A stretch of DNA of 43,933 nucleotides from Chromatiales bacterium. GTDB taxonomy: Bacteria; Pseudomonadota; Gammaproteobacteria; Chromatiales; Chromatiaceae. Below the pieces are notes generated by a model. It was not told the origin of the DNA. It did not search any database and saw only the letters and a list, made by a program, of their open reading frames with translations. The position numbers were made by a program, and so were the translations under genes. Position 1 is the first letter of the stretch; the number at the start of each line of letters is the position of its first letter. The DNA lies in NCBI GenBank assembly GCA_028278145.1, contig JANQEV010000079.1:1-43933 (forward strand), in the 5' to 3' direction. Of this stretch, positions 36,729 through 43,933 are shown piece after piece.

Positions 36729-37124
36729 TTTTCTACCTCTTCGGTATAACCGATTATCTATTTCAAACTCATTTGTAACTACGTTAGACCAGATATATCG
36801 CTACGAGTGCCGGTAATATTGCAGTTTACATAAGGGTTCTTACTTATCGGAATTAGTGAAAATAGACGACTATTTATAAGTTTTTTAGACTCACTGCAAT
36901 CTCAAATCCCTATCTTAAATGAGCATCTATTTTATTTAGTACAGGTTGTACTGACTGGTTCAGACCATAGGATCTTGCGTACTGGATGCTATTGGCACTG
37001 CCTCGGCAAACCAGGCAATAGAGTGATCCGCATTCACAGATAACAGATTTATTTGGACAAAGATTGAGCAGCTATAATTAGAAACAAGCCATTCTGAACG
37101 AATAACAATACTCAGGGGGTCAGC
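36729..37124. other. 396-nt AT-rich intergenic region
   Basis: No gene is visible. A perfect short dyad AGTACA-GGT-TGTACT lies at 36938-36952, followed by GACTGGTTCAGACC. The region carries the promoters of the small membrane protein (minus) and probably of the patatin-like gene (plus). No strong terminator is seen. Confidence 0.45.
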
Positions 37125-38345
37125 TTGTCCCATCCAGCCTGGACCGGTTCTTTGTCACTGAGATGCCTACCTCTGTTGCTGCTGTTATTCCTTTTGCAGG
37201 GATGCTCCATGGTACCACCCAGGCATCAGGCAGTGCCGGATGAGCTGCAAGCACAGAGTAAACCACTGGGCCTGGAGGATATACGCTTTCGTATCGGGGA
37301 TAGCACCGATGGCATGCAACGCGTGGGAAAGGAGTCAATCGCCAAGGAGCGTGCTTACCTGGCAAGCATCGGACACAAAGGCTCGTTGCCACCGGTGGCA
37401 TTTCTGGCTATATCAGGGGGAGGTGATGCCGGCGCCTTTGGTGCCGGGTTGCTCAACGGATGGACCAAAACCGGGGAACGTCCGGAGTTTAAGCTGGTGA
37501 CCGGTGTCAGTACCGGTGCCCTTATTGCACCCTTTGCCTTCCTTGGTCCCGAGTATGACGCTCATCTGAAAGAGTTCTATACCACCATCACACCCAAGGA
37601 CATAATCAAACGCAGATGGATACTTACCGCCATCTTCAGCGATGCCCTGGCTGACAATACTCCTTTAAAGTCACTGATTAAAAAATATGTGAACCGGGAA
37701 TTTCTGAACAGGGTTGCTACAGAGTATACCAAGGGACGGATACTGCTGATTGCCACCACCGACCTGGACGCACGCAAACCGGTAATCTGGGACATGACCA
37801 AGATTGCCTCCAGCAGAGATCCCCAGGCGCTTAAGTTATTCCGCTCCATCATGCTGGCATCGGCTGCTGTTCCCGGCGCCATGCCGCCCACCATGATAGA
37901 TATAGAGATCGATGGAATGCAGTACCAGGAGATGCATGTGGACGGAGGTACCATGGCCCAGGTGTTTGTCTATCCCCCCAACATCAACATCAGGAAGGTT
38001 GCGGGTAAACACCGCGCTCAGAGGAAACGCCGGCTCTTTGTCATACGCAACAGCCGCCTGGACGCGGAGTGGGCTAGTGTGGAACGTAGCGCCATGTCCA
38101 TTGCCGGACGCGCAATCTCCTCCCTGATCCACAGCCAGGGTGTGGGTGATCTGTACCGCATCTATGCCACTGCCAAACGGGATGATGTGGACTTCAACCT
38201 GGCATATATCCCGGCCAGCTTCAATGAGCCGCACAAAGAAGAGTTTGACCGTGAGTTCATGCAGAAGCTGTTTGCCCTGGGTTACAAGCAGGGAGCGGAG
38301 GGTTACAGCTGGCACAAGGTACCACCGGGTTACATCGCAAACTGA
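37125..38345 (+). CDS. Patatin-like phospholipase lipoprotein
   Basis: Patatin-like enzymes are Ser-Asp dyad lipid acyl hydrolases. The 406-residue product has a lipoprotein signal (CLPLLLLLFLLQGC) with lipidation at C27. The oxyanion block ISGGGDAGAFGAGLL starts near residue 97, the nucleophile S129 is in TGVSTGALIAP, and the dyad D273 is in HVDGGTMAQVF. The start is a TTG at 37125 with GGGGG at 37113-37117. The next in-frame ATG lies after the lipobox, so the TTG is needed for the signal peptide. It likely sits in the outer membrane or periplasm. An antiporter gene follows after 53 nt. Confidence 0.9.
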   Translation: MSHPAWTGSLSLRCLPLLLLLFLLQGCSMVPPRHQAVPDELQAQSKPLGLEDIRFRIGDSTDGMQRVGKESIAKERAYLASIGHKGSLPPVAFLAISGGGDAGAFGAGLLNGWTKTGERPEFKLVTGVSTGALIAPFAFLGPEYDAHLKEFYTTITPKDIIKRRWILTAIFSDALADNTPLKSLIKKYVNREFLNRVATEYTKGRILLIATTDLDARKPVIWDMTKIASSRDPQALKLFRSIMLASAAVPGAMPPTMIDIEIDGMQYQEMHVDGGTMAQVFVYPPNINIRKVAGKHRAQRKRRLFVIRNSRLDAEWASVERSAMSIAGRAISSLIHSQGVGDLYRIYATAKRDDVDFNLAYIPASFNEPHKEEFDREFMQKLFALGYKQGAEGYSWHKVPPGYIAN

Positions 38346-38398
38346 AGACTACTTTTCCAATATATGTGGTAAAAGCTGACACATTAGGCATCCAACAT

Positions 38399-39637
38399 AT
38401 GAACGATCATCCAGCAATCATCTTTGCAGCACTAATGATCTTCATCTACGGGCTATTTTCAAAGGTCTCAGATCGATCGCCTGTCACATCTCCGATGGTT
38501 TTTGTTGCCATGGGAATCCTTGTTGGGCCACTTGCATTTGATTACTTCCACATGGAAGTAAGAGGAGAACTGATTCATATACTGACAGAGGTGACTCTGA
38601 TTCTGATCCTGTTTGTTGATGCGTCCACAATTAATCCCAAGCAGTTGATCAAGGACCGTGCAGTGCCGATTCGGCTGTTGGGAATAGGCCTGCCACTGTC
38701 AATGGCACTAGGCACCCTGATGGCCTATTTGATTTTCCCCGACCTGGGTATCTGGATGCTGCTGCTGATGGCACTTATTCTCTCACCCACCGATGCTGCA
38801 CTTGGCCAGGCCGTAGTAAAAAGTGAAAAGGTGCCGGAACAGATTCGGCGCTGGATAAGCGTTGAGAGCGGCTTGAATGATGGATTTGCCTTACCGCCGG
38901 TTTTCGCCTGTATCGCCGCGCTTTCAGTAACAACTGGTGCGCCTGAAGAACACCACTGGTTTTTATTCCTGTTGCAGCAGATCATTTTTGGTGCTGTCGT
39001 AGGCGGCCTTGTGGGTTGGGTTGGCGGCACCTTAGTAGAAATCTGTTCCAACAAAGGCTGGATGAACAGCACCTTCCAACGTCTTGTATCCGGATCTCTG
39101 GCCATTCTATGTTTTGTTATCGCCGAAATGATCCACGGTAATGGGTTTATTGCTGCCTTTGCTGGCGGATTGATGCTCGGTCTGGGAACCAAGACCAGTC
39201 ATATCCGTGAGCGCATCCAGGAATTTGGTGAAGCAGAAGGTCAACAGTTAATCTTATTTGTCTTCCTCATATTCGCCATGGTGATGGTGCCACAGGCTGT
39301 TGAGTATTGGGATGTTCGAGCCTGGCTATATGCCATACTAAGTTTGACAGTTATCCGTATGCTGCCGGTCGCCATTAGCTTACTGGGCAGGGGATTGAAT
39401 TTGAGTACGGTCCTGTTTGTTGGCTGGTTTGGCCCGAGAGGGATAGCTTCTATACTCTATCTATTGTTGGTAGCAAGTGTGTTGGGTATCGAAGGTTACG
39501 AACAAATTCTATCCGTCATTGTATTAACGGTATTGTTAAGCGTGTTCTTGCATGGTATGAGCGCAGTGCCGTTCAGCAATCGATTCAGTAACCAAACAGT
39601 AGCGAAATCCAAAAATGTTCCGCAGGAGTCAGATTGA
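38399..39637 (+). CDS. CPA1-family cation:proton antiporter (NhaP-like)
   Basis: The 412-residue product has about 12 hydrophobic spans and CPA1 motifs: LILFVDASTINPKQL, the ILSPTDAALGQAVV ion site and VESGLNDGFALPPVFA with the conserved N-D pair. It probably exchanges Na+ or K+ for protons. The short C-terminus lacks a regulatory domain. I chose the ATG at 38399; a GTG at 38366 would add 11 residues without a membrane span. Codon use is richer in TTG, TTA and CAA than in neighbouring genes. It overlaps the next gene by one base (TGATG), indicating coupling. Confidence 0.9.
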   Translation: MNDHPAIIFAALMIFIYGLFSKVSDRSPVTSPMVFVAMGILVGPLAFDYFHMEVRGELIHILTEVTLILILFVDASTINPKQLIKDRAVPIRLLGIGLPLSMALGTLMAYLIFPDLGIWMLLLMALILSPTDAALGQAVVKSEKVPEQIRRWISVESGLNDGFALPPVFACIAALSVTTGAPEEHHWFLFLLQQIIFGAVVGGLVGWVGGTLVEICSNKGWMNSTFQRLVSGSLAILCFVIAEMIHGNGFIAAFAGGLMLGLGTKTSHIRERIQEFGEAEGQQLILFVFLIFAMVMVPQAVEYWDVRAWLYAILSLTVIRMLPVAISLLGRGLNLSTVLFVGWFGPRGIASILYLLLVASVLGIEGYEQILSVIVLTVLLSVFLHGMSAVPFSNRFSNQTVAKSKNVPQESD

Positions 39638-40011
39638 TGTTTCTAGATTATTTTGCATTGTTCCTGGTCTTTTTTGTGGTGATTTTCATCTTCTATGCCA
39701 TCATCGTCATCCATGATATTCCTTATGAGATAGCGGTGCATCGCAATCATCCTCATCAGGATGCGATTCACGTGGCAGGGTGGATCAGCCTGTTTACCCT
39801 GCATGTGCTTTGGCCGTTTCTGTGGATCTGGTCCACTCTTTACCGTGAAGATCGTGGTTGGGGTTTTAGTGGTACTGCAAACAGAGAGCAACCAGTTCAG
39901 CAGGAGTTGGAAAAACGTATAGAAGCTTTAGAGGCTACTATAGAGTCGCTGCAAGCACAGGTTGATGATCAACAAACCACAGAACAACCGACACAAGGTG
40001 GGGAGGAGTAA
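39637..40011 (+). CDS. yiaW: DUF3302 inner-membrane protein, YiaW-like
   Basis: The 124-residue product starts MFLDYFALFLVFFVVIFIFY, a membrane span, then IVIHDIPYEIAVHRNHPHQDAI and a second span WISLFTLHVLWPFLWIWS, followed by a coiled-coil, Gln/Glu-rich tail. This is the DUF3302/YiaW pattern. In E. coli yiaW lies next to yiaV (HlyD family), as here. Function is not established. GGAG at 39624-39627 is spaced for the ATG at 39637, which overlaps the antiporter stop codon; yiaV begins 3 nt after it ends. Confidence 0.88.
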   Translation: MFLDYFALFLVFFVVIFIFYAIIVIHDIPYEIAVHRNHPHQDAIHVAGWISLFTLHVLWPFLWIWSTLYREDRGWGFSGTANREQPVQQELEKRIEALEATIESLQAQVDDQQTTEQPTQGGEE

Positions 40012-40014
40012 GTC

Positions 40015-41145
40015 ATGGATTTATTATTGATTTTGACTTATGCCGGTCTCTGCGTTGCCATCTTCAAAATATTCAAGATCCCTTTGAACAAGTGGACAGT
40101 ACCTACAGCGATTTTGGGCGGCATCGCCATACTAAGTACATTACTGATTCTAATGAATTACCACCACCCCTACGGTAAGTATGCCAAAGAAGCCTTTGTA
40201 ACCATACCTATCGTACCGCCGGTGAAGGGTATCGTTGTTTCGGTTGAGGCAGAACCAAACCAACCATTGAACAAGGGCGATGTACTGTTCAGGATAGACC
40301 CCAAGCCATTTGAACTAACAGTAGCCAAGAAAAGAGCGCAACTCGCTGAGGCAGAGCAGCAGGTCAAACAGACCGAGGCACAGCTGGACTCCACACAGGG
40401 GCGGGTAGTCAAGGCAAAGGCGGATCGCGATCGCGCCAAGCAAACTTATGCTCGCTATGAAAAGGGTAAAAACAGTGGCGCATTTTCCGAGCAACAGATT
40501 GAAAACCGACGCCAACTTTACTTGGCCTCAGAGGGTACCCTCTCTTCCGCACAAGCAGAATACGATAGAATCAAGCTGGTCTATGAATCGAAGATTGACG
40601 GTGTAAATACCAAGGTCGCTCAACTTCACGCAGAACTGGCCAGTGCAGAGTACGATCTTGAGCGCAGTGTTGTAAGGGCACCTTTGGATGGCGTGGTGAC
40701 ACAAGTTGGTCTGCGTCCTGGTTCCATGGCCGTAAGCCTGCCGTTACGTCCTGCCATGGTGTTTATTCCCAATCAGGGCCGTACGGTGGTTGGCAGTTTT
40801 TGGCAAAACTCACTCCTGAAGATGAAGCCAGGGTTTGAAGCGGAAATCATACTCGACGCTGTTCCTGGCCATGTATTCAAAGGCAATGTAAAGACAATTT
40901 TACCTGCCATGCGTGAGGGCGAGGTCCAATCTGGTGGTAATCTGGTATCTGCCCAGCAAGTAGCATCCCATGGGCGGGCATTGGCGGTTATCGAGTTAGA
41001 AGAAGATTTAGATCAATATAATCTGCCACGAGGCGTCCAGGGTAAGGTGGCTATCTATTCAGATAGCTTTACTCATGTAGCGGTAATGCGACGCGTGCTG
41101 CTACGTATGTTGGGATGGATCAACTATGTGTTCCCGATGAAGTAA
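40015..41145 (+). CDS. yiaV: HlyD-family membrane-fusion protein, YiaV-like
   Basis: HlyD-family proteins bridge an inner-membrane transporter to the cell envelope. The 376-residue product has N-terminal membrane spans (residues about 3-55). A biotinyl-lipoyl half-motif VPPVKGIVVSVEAEPNQPLN follows, then a coiled-coil hairpin (about 105-205), the second lipoyl half VVRAPLDGVVTQVGLRPGS, a beta-barrel domain and a C-terminal hydrophobic stretch. A GGGGAGGAGTAAGTC leader gives a strong ribosome site. No ABC, MFS or TolC gene is adjacent; the only transporter in the operon is the antiporter, so its true partner is unclear. Confidence 0.9.
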   Translation: MDLLLILTYAGLCVAIFKIFKIPLNKWTVPTAILGGIAILSTLLILMNYHHPYGKYAKEAFVTIPIVPPVKGIVVSVEAEPNQPLNKGDVLFRIDPKPFELTVAKKRAQLAEAEQQVKQTEAQLDSTQGRVVKAKADRDRAKQTYARYEKGKNSGAFSEQQIENRRQLYLASEGTLSSAQAEYDRIKLVYESKIDGVNTKVAQLHAELASAEYDLERSVVRAPLDGVVTQVGLRPGSMAVSLPLRPAMVFIPNQGRTVVGSFWQNSLLKMKPGFEAEIILDAVPGHVFKGNVKTILPAMREGEVQSGGNLVSAQQVASHGRALAVIELEEDLDQYNLPRGVQGKVAIYSDSFTHVAVMRRVLLRMLGWINYVFPMK

Positions 41146-41393
41146 GAATAGAGATAAGTTCCTGGGTAGCATTCACTCATCATTACGGTTGCCTCGTGTA
41201 AACAGAATAGCTTCCATGGTCACAGTTTACGCTCAGTAATAACAATTGTTCGCATACGAAACCCTCTTGTCCTGATCTAGCACAGACCATGGGCATAACA
41301 AGCTGGGTTTGCATTATGGCGCCACAGTATCTAATATATCAGCATATTTGTTTTTATTTCGTCATTCCCTACTGCTAGGAGCTGATATTTAGC

Positions 41394-41948
41394 ATGATTA
41401 CCAACCTGGTTGGAAACTGCATCCGCGAGCTACGCGCCAAGCGCAACCTGACCCAACAGCAGCTGGCAGACAAGGCCGAGATTCCACGCGCCACTCTGGC
41501 CACAATTGAAAAAGATGAATCCAACCCCAGTCTGGCTGCGGTGTATAAGATTGCAGTGGCCCTGGATAGTACCATTGACGATCTGCTGGAGACTCATCAC
41601 GACCGGGTAGAGGTGACCCTGAGGGAGGTAATGGGCAAGTCGGAATCAGGTGATGGCTCATATCGGGCTACAACCATATCACCACTAGGTAGCCCTACCA
41701 TCTCCCAGCAGCTGTTTGAACTGGATCCTGATTCCACCTATCACGGTAAACCCCATCCTCCAGGGAGCGAGGAGTATCTGCATATCTCACAGGGAGAGGT
41801 GGTACTGGAGATTGCCGGGGAGAAAACGGCACTACGGGAGGGTGACAGTGCCCACTTCCGCGGTAACGTGAAACACAACTACCACAACCCTGGCGCTACC
41901 CAGGCCCAAGGCATAGTTACCATAGTCGAATTCCCGAGCGTGAAGTAA
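41394..41948 (+). CDS. XRE-type regulator with cupin domain
   Basis: The 184-residue product has an N-terminal helix-turn-helix (IRELRAKRNLTQQQLADKAE, then PRATLATIEKDESNPSL, to about residue 60). A C-terminal cupin domain follows (KPHPPGSEEYLHISQGEVVLEI, then LREGDSAHFRGNVKHNYHNPG). Such proteins sense a small ligand bound by the cupin and control nearby catabolic or stress genes. The ligand and targets are unknown. AGGAG lies 12 nt before the ATG. It converges with fnr across 32 nt. Confidence 0.88.
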   Translation: MITNLVGNCIRELRAKRNLTQQQLADKAEIPRATLATIEKDESNPSLAAVYKIAVALDSTIDDLLETHHDRVEVTLREVMGKSESGDGSYRATTISPLGSPTISQQLFELDPDSTYHGKPHPPGSEEYLHISQGEVVLEIAGEKTALREGDSAHFRGNVKHNYHNPGATQAQGIVTIVEFPSVK

Positions 41949-41980
41949 ATTCCCAAACCCCGAGCAGAATCAATGGGCTG

Positions 41981-42742
41981 TCATGAACTGCCGTTGGCGA
42001 GCGCTTCCAGAGCCTCTGGACGCAACATCTGCACATGCTTGTTGCGGATCTTGATCATTCCCAGCTTCTGCAACTTCATCAGAGTCCGGCTTACGGTCTC
42101 ACTGGCAAGTCCAAGATAGCTGGCAATATCACTACGTGACATGCTTAATCTGAAATCTGCCCCGGACATCCCACGTTCATTCTTACGCTTGGATACACTC
42201 AAAATAAATGCAGCCAGACGCTGTTCACTGCTCTGACGAATAAGTGATGCATTCAATCTATGACTGAACGCTACCTCCTCACCCAGGATCGTTATAACCC
42301 TCTCCTGCACTTCCTGCTCAGAACAGCCTGCCTGCTGCAACTGCTCCCGCCGAAGTTCACAAACCAGGCTCGCCTCCATAGCACGTGCCGTACAGGTATA
42401 GGCATCTCCGGCAATACCATCGGTACCAATCATCTCACCGGCAAAGTGAAAGCCAATAACCCTCTCTTCACCCTGTGGTGGAACCATAACACTCTTGAAG
42501 GAACCAGATTTCACAGCAAAGAAGGAGCGGAACGGATCACCGGCACGGAAGATGGTCTCTCCACGCGCAACCGACTGTCTACGCAACAAGGTACCTTCAG
42601 GAAGCTCAATCTCCCCTTCATCATATTCAAGCAGTTCACACAATGCATCCAGGCCACAATGCCTGCAATCCACCTCACTGTTACCAGCTGCTGGCTTTAT
42701 CACTCTACTTGGAGACTTTTGTTCCGCGTTTGATTTACTCAT
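41981..42742 (-). CDS. fnr: Oxygen-sensing regulator FNR
   Basis: FNR holds a [4Fe-4S] cluster that is lost in O2, switching anaerobic genes. From the ATG at 42740-42742 the 253-residue product has C26-x2-C29-x5-C35 (DCRHCGLDALC) and C128 in ASLVCELRRE, offset by six from the E. coli ligands C20, C23, C29 and C122. The recognition helix is SETVSRTLMKLQ with the E-x2-S-R of FNR. An upstream in-frame ATG at 42802 would add 20 residues; neither start has a clear ribosome site. A near-perfect FNR box lies upstream (42815-42828), suggesting autoregulation. Family call is strong. Confidence 0.94.
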   Translation of the reverse strand: MSKSNAEQKSPSRVIKPAAGNSEVDCRHCGLDALCELLEYDEGEIELPEGTLLRRQSVARGETIFRAGDPFRSFFAVKSGSFKSVMVPPQGEERVIGFHFAGEMIGTDGIAGDAYTCTARAMEASLVCELRREQLQQAGCSEQEVQERVITILGEEVAFSHRLNASLIRQSSEQRLAAFILSVSKRKNERGMSGADFRLSMSRSDIASYLGLASETVSRTLMKLQKLGMIKIRNKHVQMLRPEALEALANGSS

Positions 42743-42814
42743 GTCTATATCACTAATCTGCCTGAATACGTGCTCACATGCTGTGATGCGAGCGAAGTAC
42801 ATATTGCCAGAAAA

Positions 42815-42828
42815 TTGATATAAATGAA
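42815..42828 (-). promoter_or_regulatory. FNR-like box upstream of fnr
   Basis: TTGAT-ATAA-ATGAA matches the FNR consensus TTGAT-N4-ATCAA except at one position. It is centred about 80 bp upstream of the preferred fnr start codon and lies in the 39-nt gap before the alternative start. Autoregulation is plausible; the site supports the downstream start at 42742. Confidence 0.45.
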
Positions 42829-42841
42829 AAAAAGCAACGAC

Positions 42842-43825
42842 TTATTTGAATATAGTTTCGATGGAAAACCCATCTTTTTCCAGGATAATCCTAAGTCTTT
42901 TCAAGCCATCCATCTGAATCTGACGCACCCTCTCGCGGGTAACTCCCAGCTCCTTGGCTACCTGCTCCAGGGTAGAAATCTCATAGCCATGCAGTCCAAA
43001 CCTACGTTCCACTACTTCCCGTTGTTTCTCATTCAGTTTGCTCAGCCAATAATCCAGGTTGGAGCTCAGACTTTCACTCTGGATCTTATCAGCGGGGTCC
43101 TCTGACTTCTTATCCGAAATGGTTTCCAGCAAAGGCTTGTCTGCATTTTTACCAAACGGTGTATCCACAGAGGTGATACGCTCATTCAGCCCCAGCATCC
43201 GCTTCACCTCATCAATCGGCTTCTCCAGCAGATCCGCTATCTCCTCGGCCGTAGGTTCATGATCCAGAGTCTGGGTAAGCTTGCGTGCGGCACGCAGGTA
43301 GATATTGATCTCTTTAACCACATGGATCGGCAAGCGTATGGTACGGGTCTGGTTCATGATGGCACGTTCAATGGTCTGACGAATCCACCAGGTAGCATAG
43401 GTGGAAAAACGAAAGCCACGTTCCGGATCAAACTTCTCCACAGCCCGCATCAAACCAAGATTCCCCTCCTCGATCAGATCTAGCAGGGCAAGGCCGCGGT
43501 TCATGTAGCGTCGTGCAATCTTTACCACCAGACGCAGATTGCTTTCGATCATACGCTGACGCGCTGCGGTATCTCCCTTCTGGGCCTTGCGGGAAAAATA
43601 GACCTCTTCTTCCGCAGTAAGAAGTTCGGAGGCACCAATCTCATTCAGATAGAGTCTGGTGGCATCCATCTGGGACTGGCTTGCATCCTCGGTACTCTGG
43701 ATCCTGGCAGAATCTGTTGCAGCTGAATCGGGTTTTACATCCTTGCTTGATTCATCTGCACTACCCTGTGCCTCGGAAAAATTCACCTCTACTTCAGAAT
43801 CTGCTACATCATCCTTATCACTCAT
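42842..43825 (-). CDS. rpoS: Stationary-phase sigma factor RpoS
   Basis: RpoS directs RNA polymerase to general stress and stationary-phase promoters. From the ATG at 43823-43825 the product has 327 residues: an acidic N-terminus, region 1.2 ([20 protein letters not shown]), region 2 ([20 protein letters not shown], then [16 protein letters not shown]), region 3, and region 4 ([20 protein letters not shown], then [19 protein letters not shown]). Length matches RpoS rather than RpoD. I chose this start because GGAGGA (43831-43836) is well placed; an upstream in-frame start at 43876 has no such site. It is upstream of fnr on the same strand. NlpD, its usual neighbour, would be outside the window. 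Confidence 0.95.
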   Translation of the reverse strand: MSDKDDVADSEVEVNFSEAQGSADESSKDVKPDSAATDSARIQSTEDASQSQMDATRLYLNEIGASELLTAEEEVYFSRKAQKGDTAARQRMIESNLRLVVKIARRYMNRGLALLDLIEEGNLGLMRAVEKFDPERGFRFSTYATWWIRQTIERAIMNQTRTIRLPIHVVKEINIYLRAARKLTQTLDHEPTAEEIADLLEKPIDEVKRMLGLNERITSVDTPFGKNADKPLLETISDKKSEDPADKIQSESLSSNLDYWLSKLNEKQREVVERRFGLHGYEISTLEQVAKELGVTRERVRQIQMDGLKRLRIILEKDGFSIETIFK

Positions 43826-43933
43826 ACCACTCCTCCAAGAGAGTATTAGATTTTTGGAACCTCTGATTAATTCCATGATGGCCGAGACGCTGCCTTTGCG
43901 TCTTGAGATGCAAGGCGGCTTGTGCAGCTAATG

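Noticed and set aside
42260..42733. Long open frame antisense to fnr (157 codons)
   Set aside because: It is the shadow of a well-supported FNR coding sequence and has no recognisable domain.

Overview
The window looks like a stretch of gammaproteobacterial chromosome of moderate GC content. Supporting markers are an RpoS, an FNR with the C-x2-C-x5-C plus distal-Cys pattern, an E. coli-like OxyR, an IlvB/IlvN pair with a Val-rich leader peptide, an AcnA/FumC pair and a KefF/KefC-type pair. A persulfide dioxygenase, an exported rhodanese, a PPi-type PEP carboxykinase and many non-heme iron proteins suggest a free-living or symbiotic sulfur oxidiser of the Chromatiales type. That lineage is an inference, not something the sequence proves. 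I see no rRNA, tRNA, CRISPR array, transposase or phage gene.

Layout. 1-3.0 kb (minus): secD (cut by the window edge), yajC, rmuC. 3.2-6.9 kb (plus): mtaB, a PAP2 phosphatase, tatD and tcdA. MtaB and TcdA both act on the t6A37 modification of tRNA. 7-9.2 kb: two exported proteins of unknown function and a DUF4332 protein. 9.2-13.9 kb (minus): a likely operon of ferritin-like protein, acnA and fumC. 14-21 kb: a redox-defence region. It holds a TPR protein, a persulfide dioxygenase and oxyR, then, divergent from oxyR, rubrerythrin, a GlpC/HdrD-like Fe-S protein, an EncFtn-family ferritin, a DUF3501 protein, Fe-SOD, Tpx and a Bcp peroxiredoxin. 20.9-31.8 kb (minus): exported rhodanese, hemerythrin-like protein, a 1162-residue PPi-dependent PEP carboxykinase, a DUF3365 heme protein, a YyaL/DUF255 protein, and a KefC-type antiporter with its KefF-type flavoprotein. 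32-34 kb (plus): Fpr, a di-iron sterol-desaturase-family hydroxylase and a 53-residue rubredoxin. 34-36.3 kb: ilvBN with a complete attenuator. 37.1-41.1 kb: a patatin-like lipoprotein, then a tightly packed CPA1 antiporter-YiaW-YiaV module with different codon use. 41.4-43.9 kb: XRE-cupin regulator, fnr and rpoS.

How it fits together. The centre of the window manages oxygen, peroxide, iron and sulfane sulfur. OxyR sits divergent from a compact set of peroxide, superoxide and iron proteins, with an inverted-repeat operator between them. The neighbouring TCA enzymes are the AcnA and FumC types, usually regarded as the oxidant-tolerant ones. The most novel point is an encapsulated-ferritin-type protein that ends right after its helical core, with no visible encapsulin-targeting tail and no encapsulin gene beside it. 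In its place lie a CCG-domain Fe-S protein and a DUF3501 protein, suggesting a shell-free iron/peroxide system.
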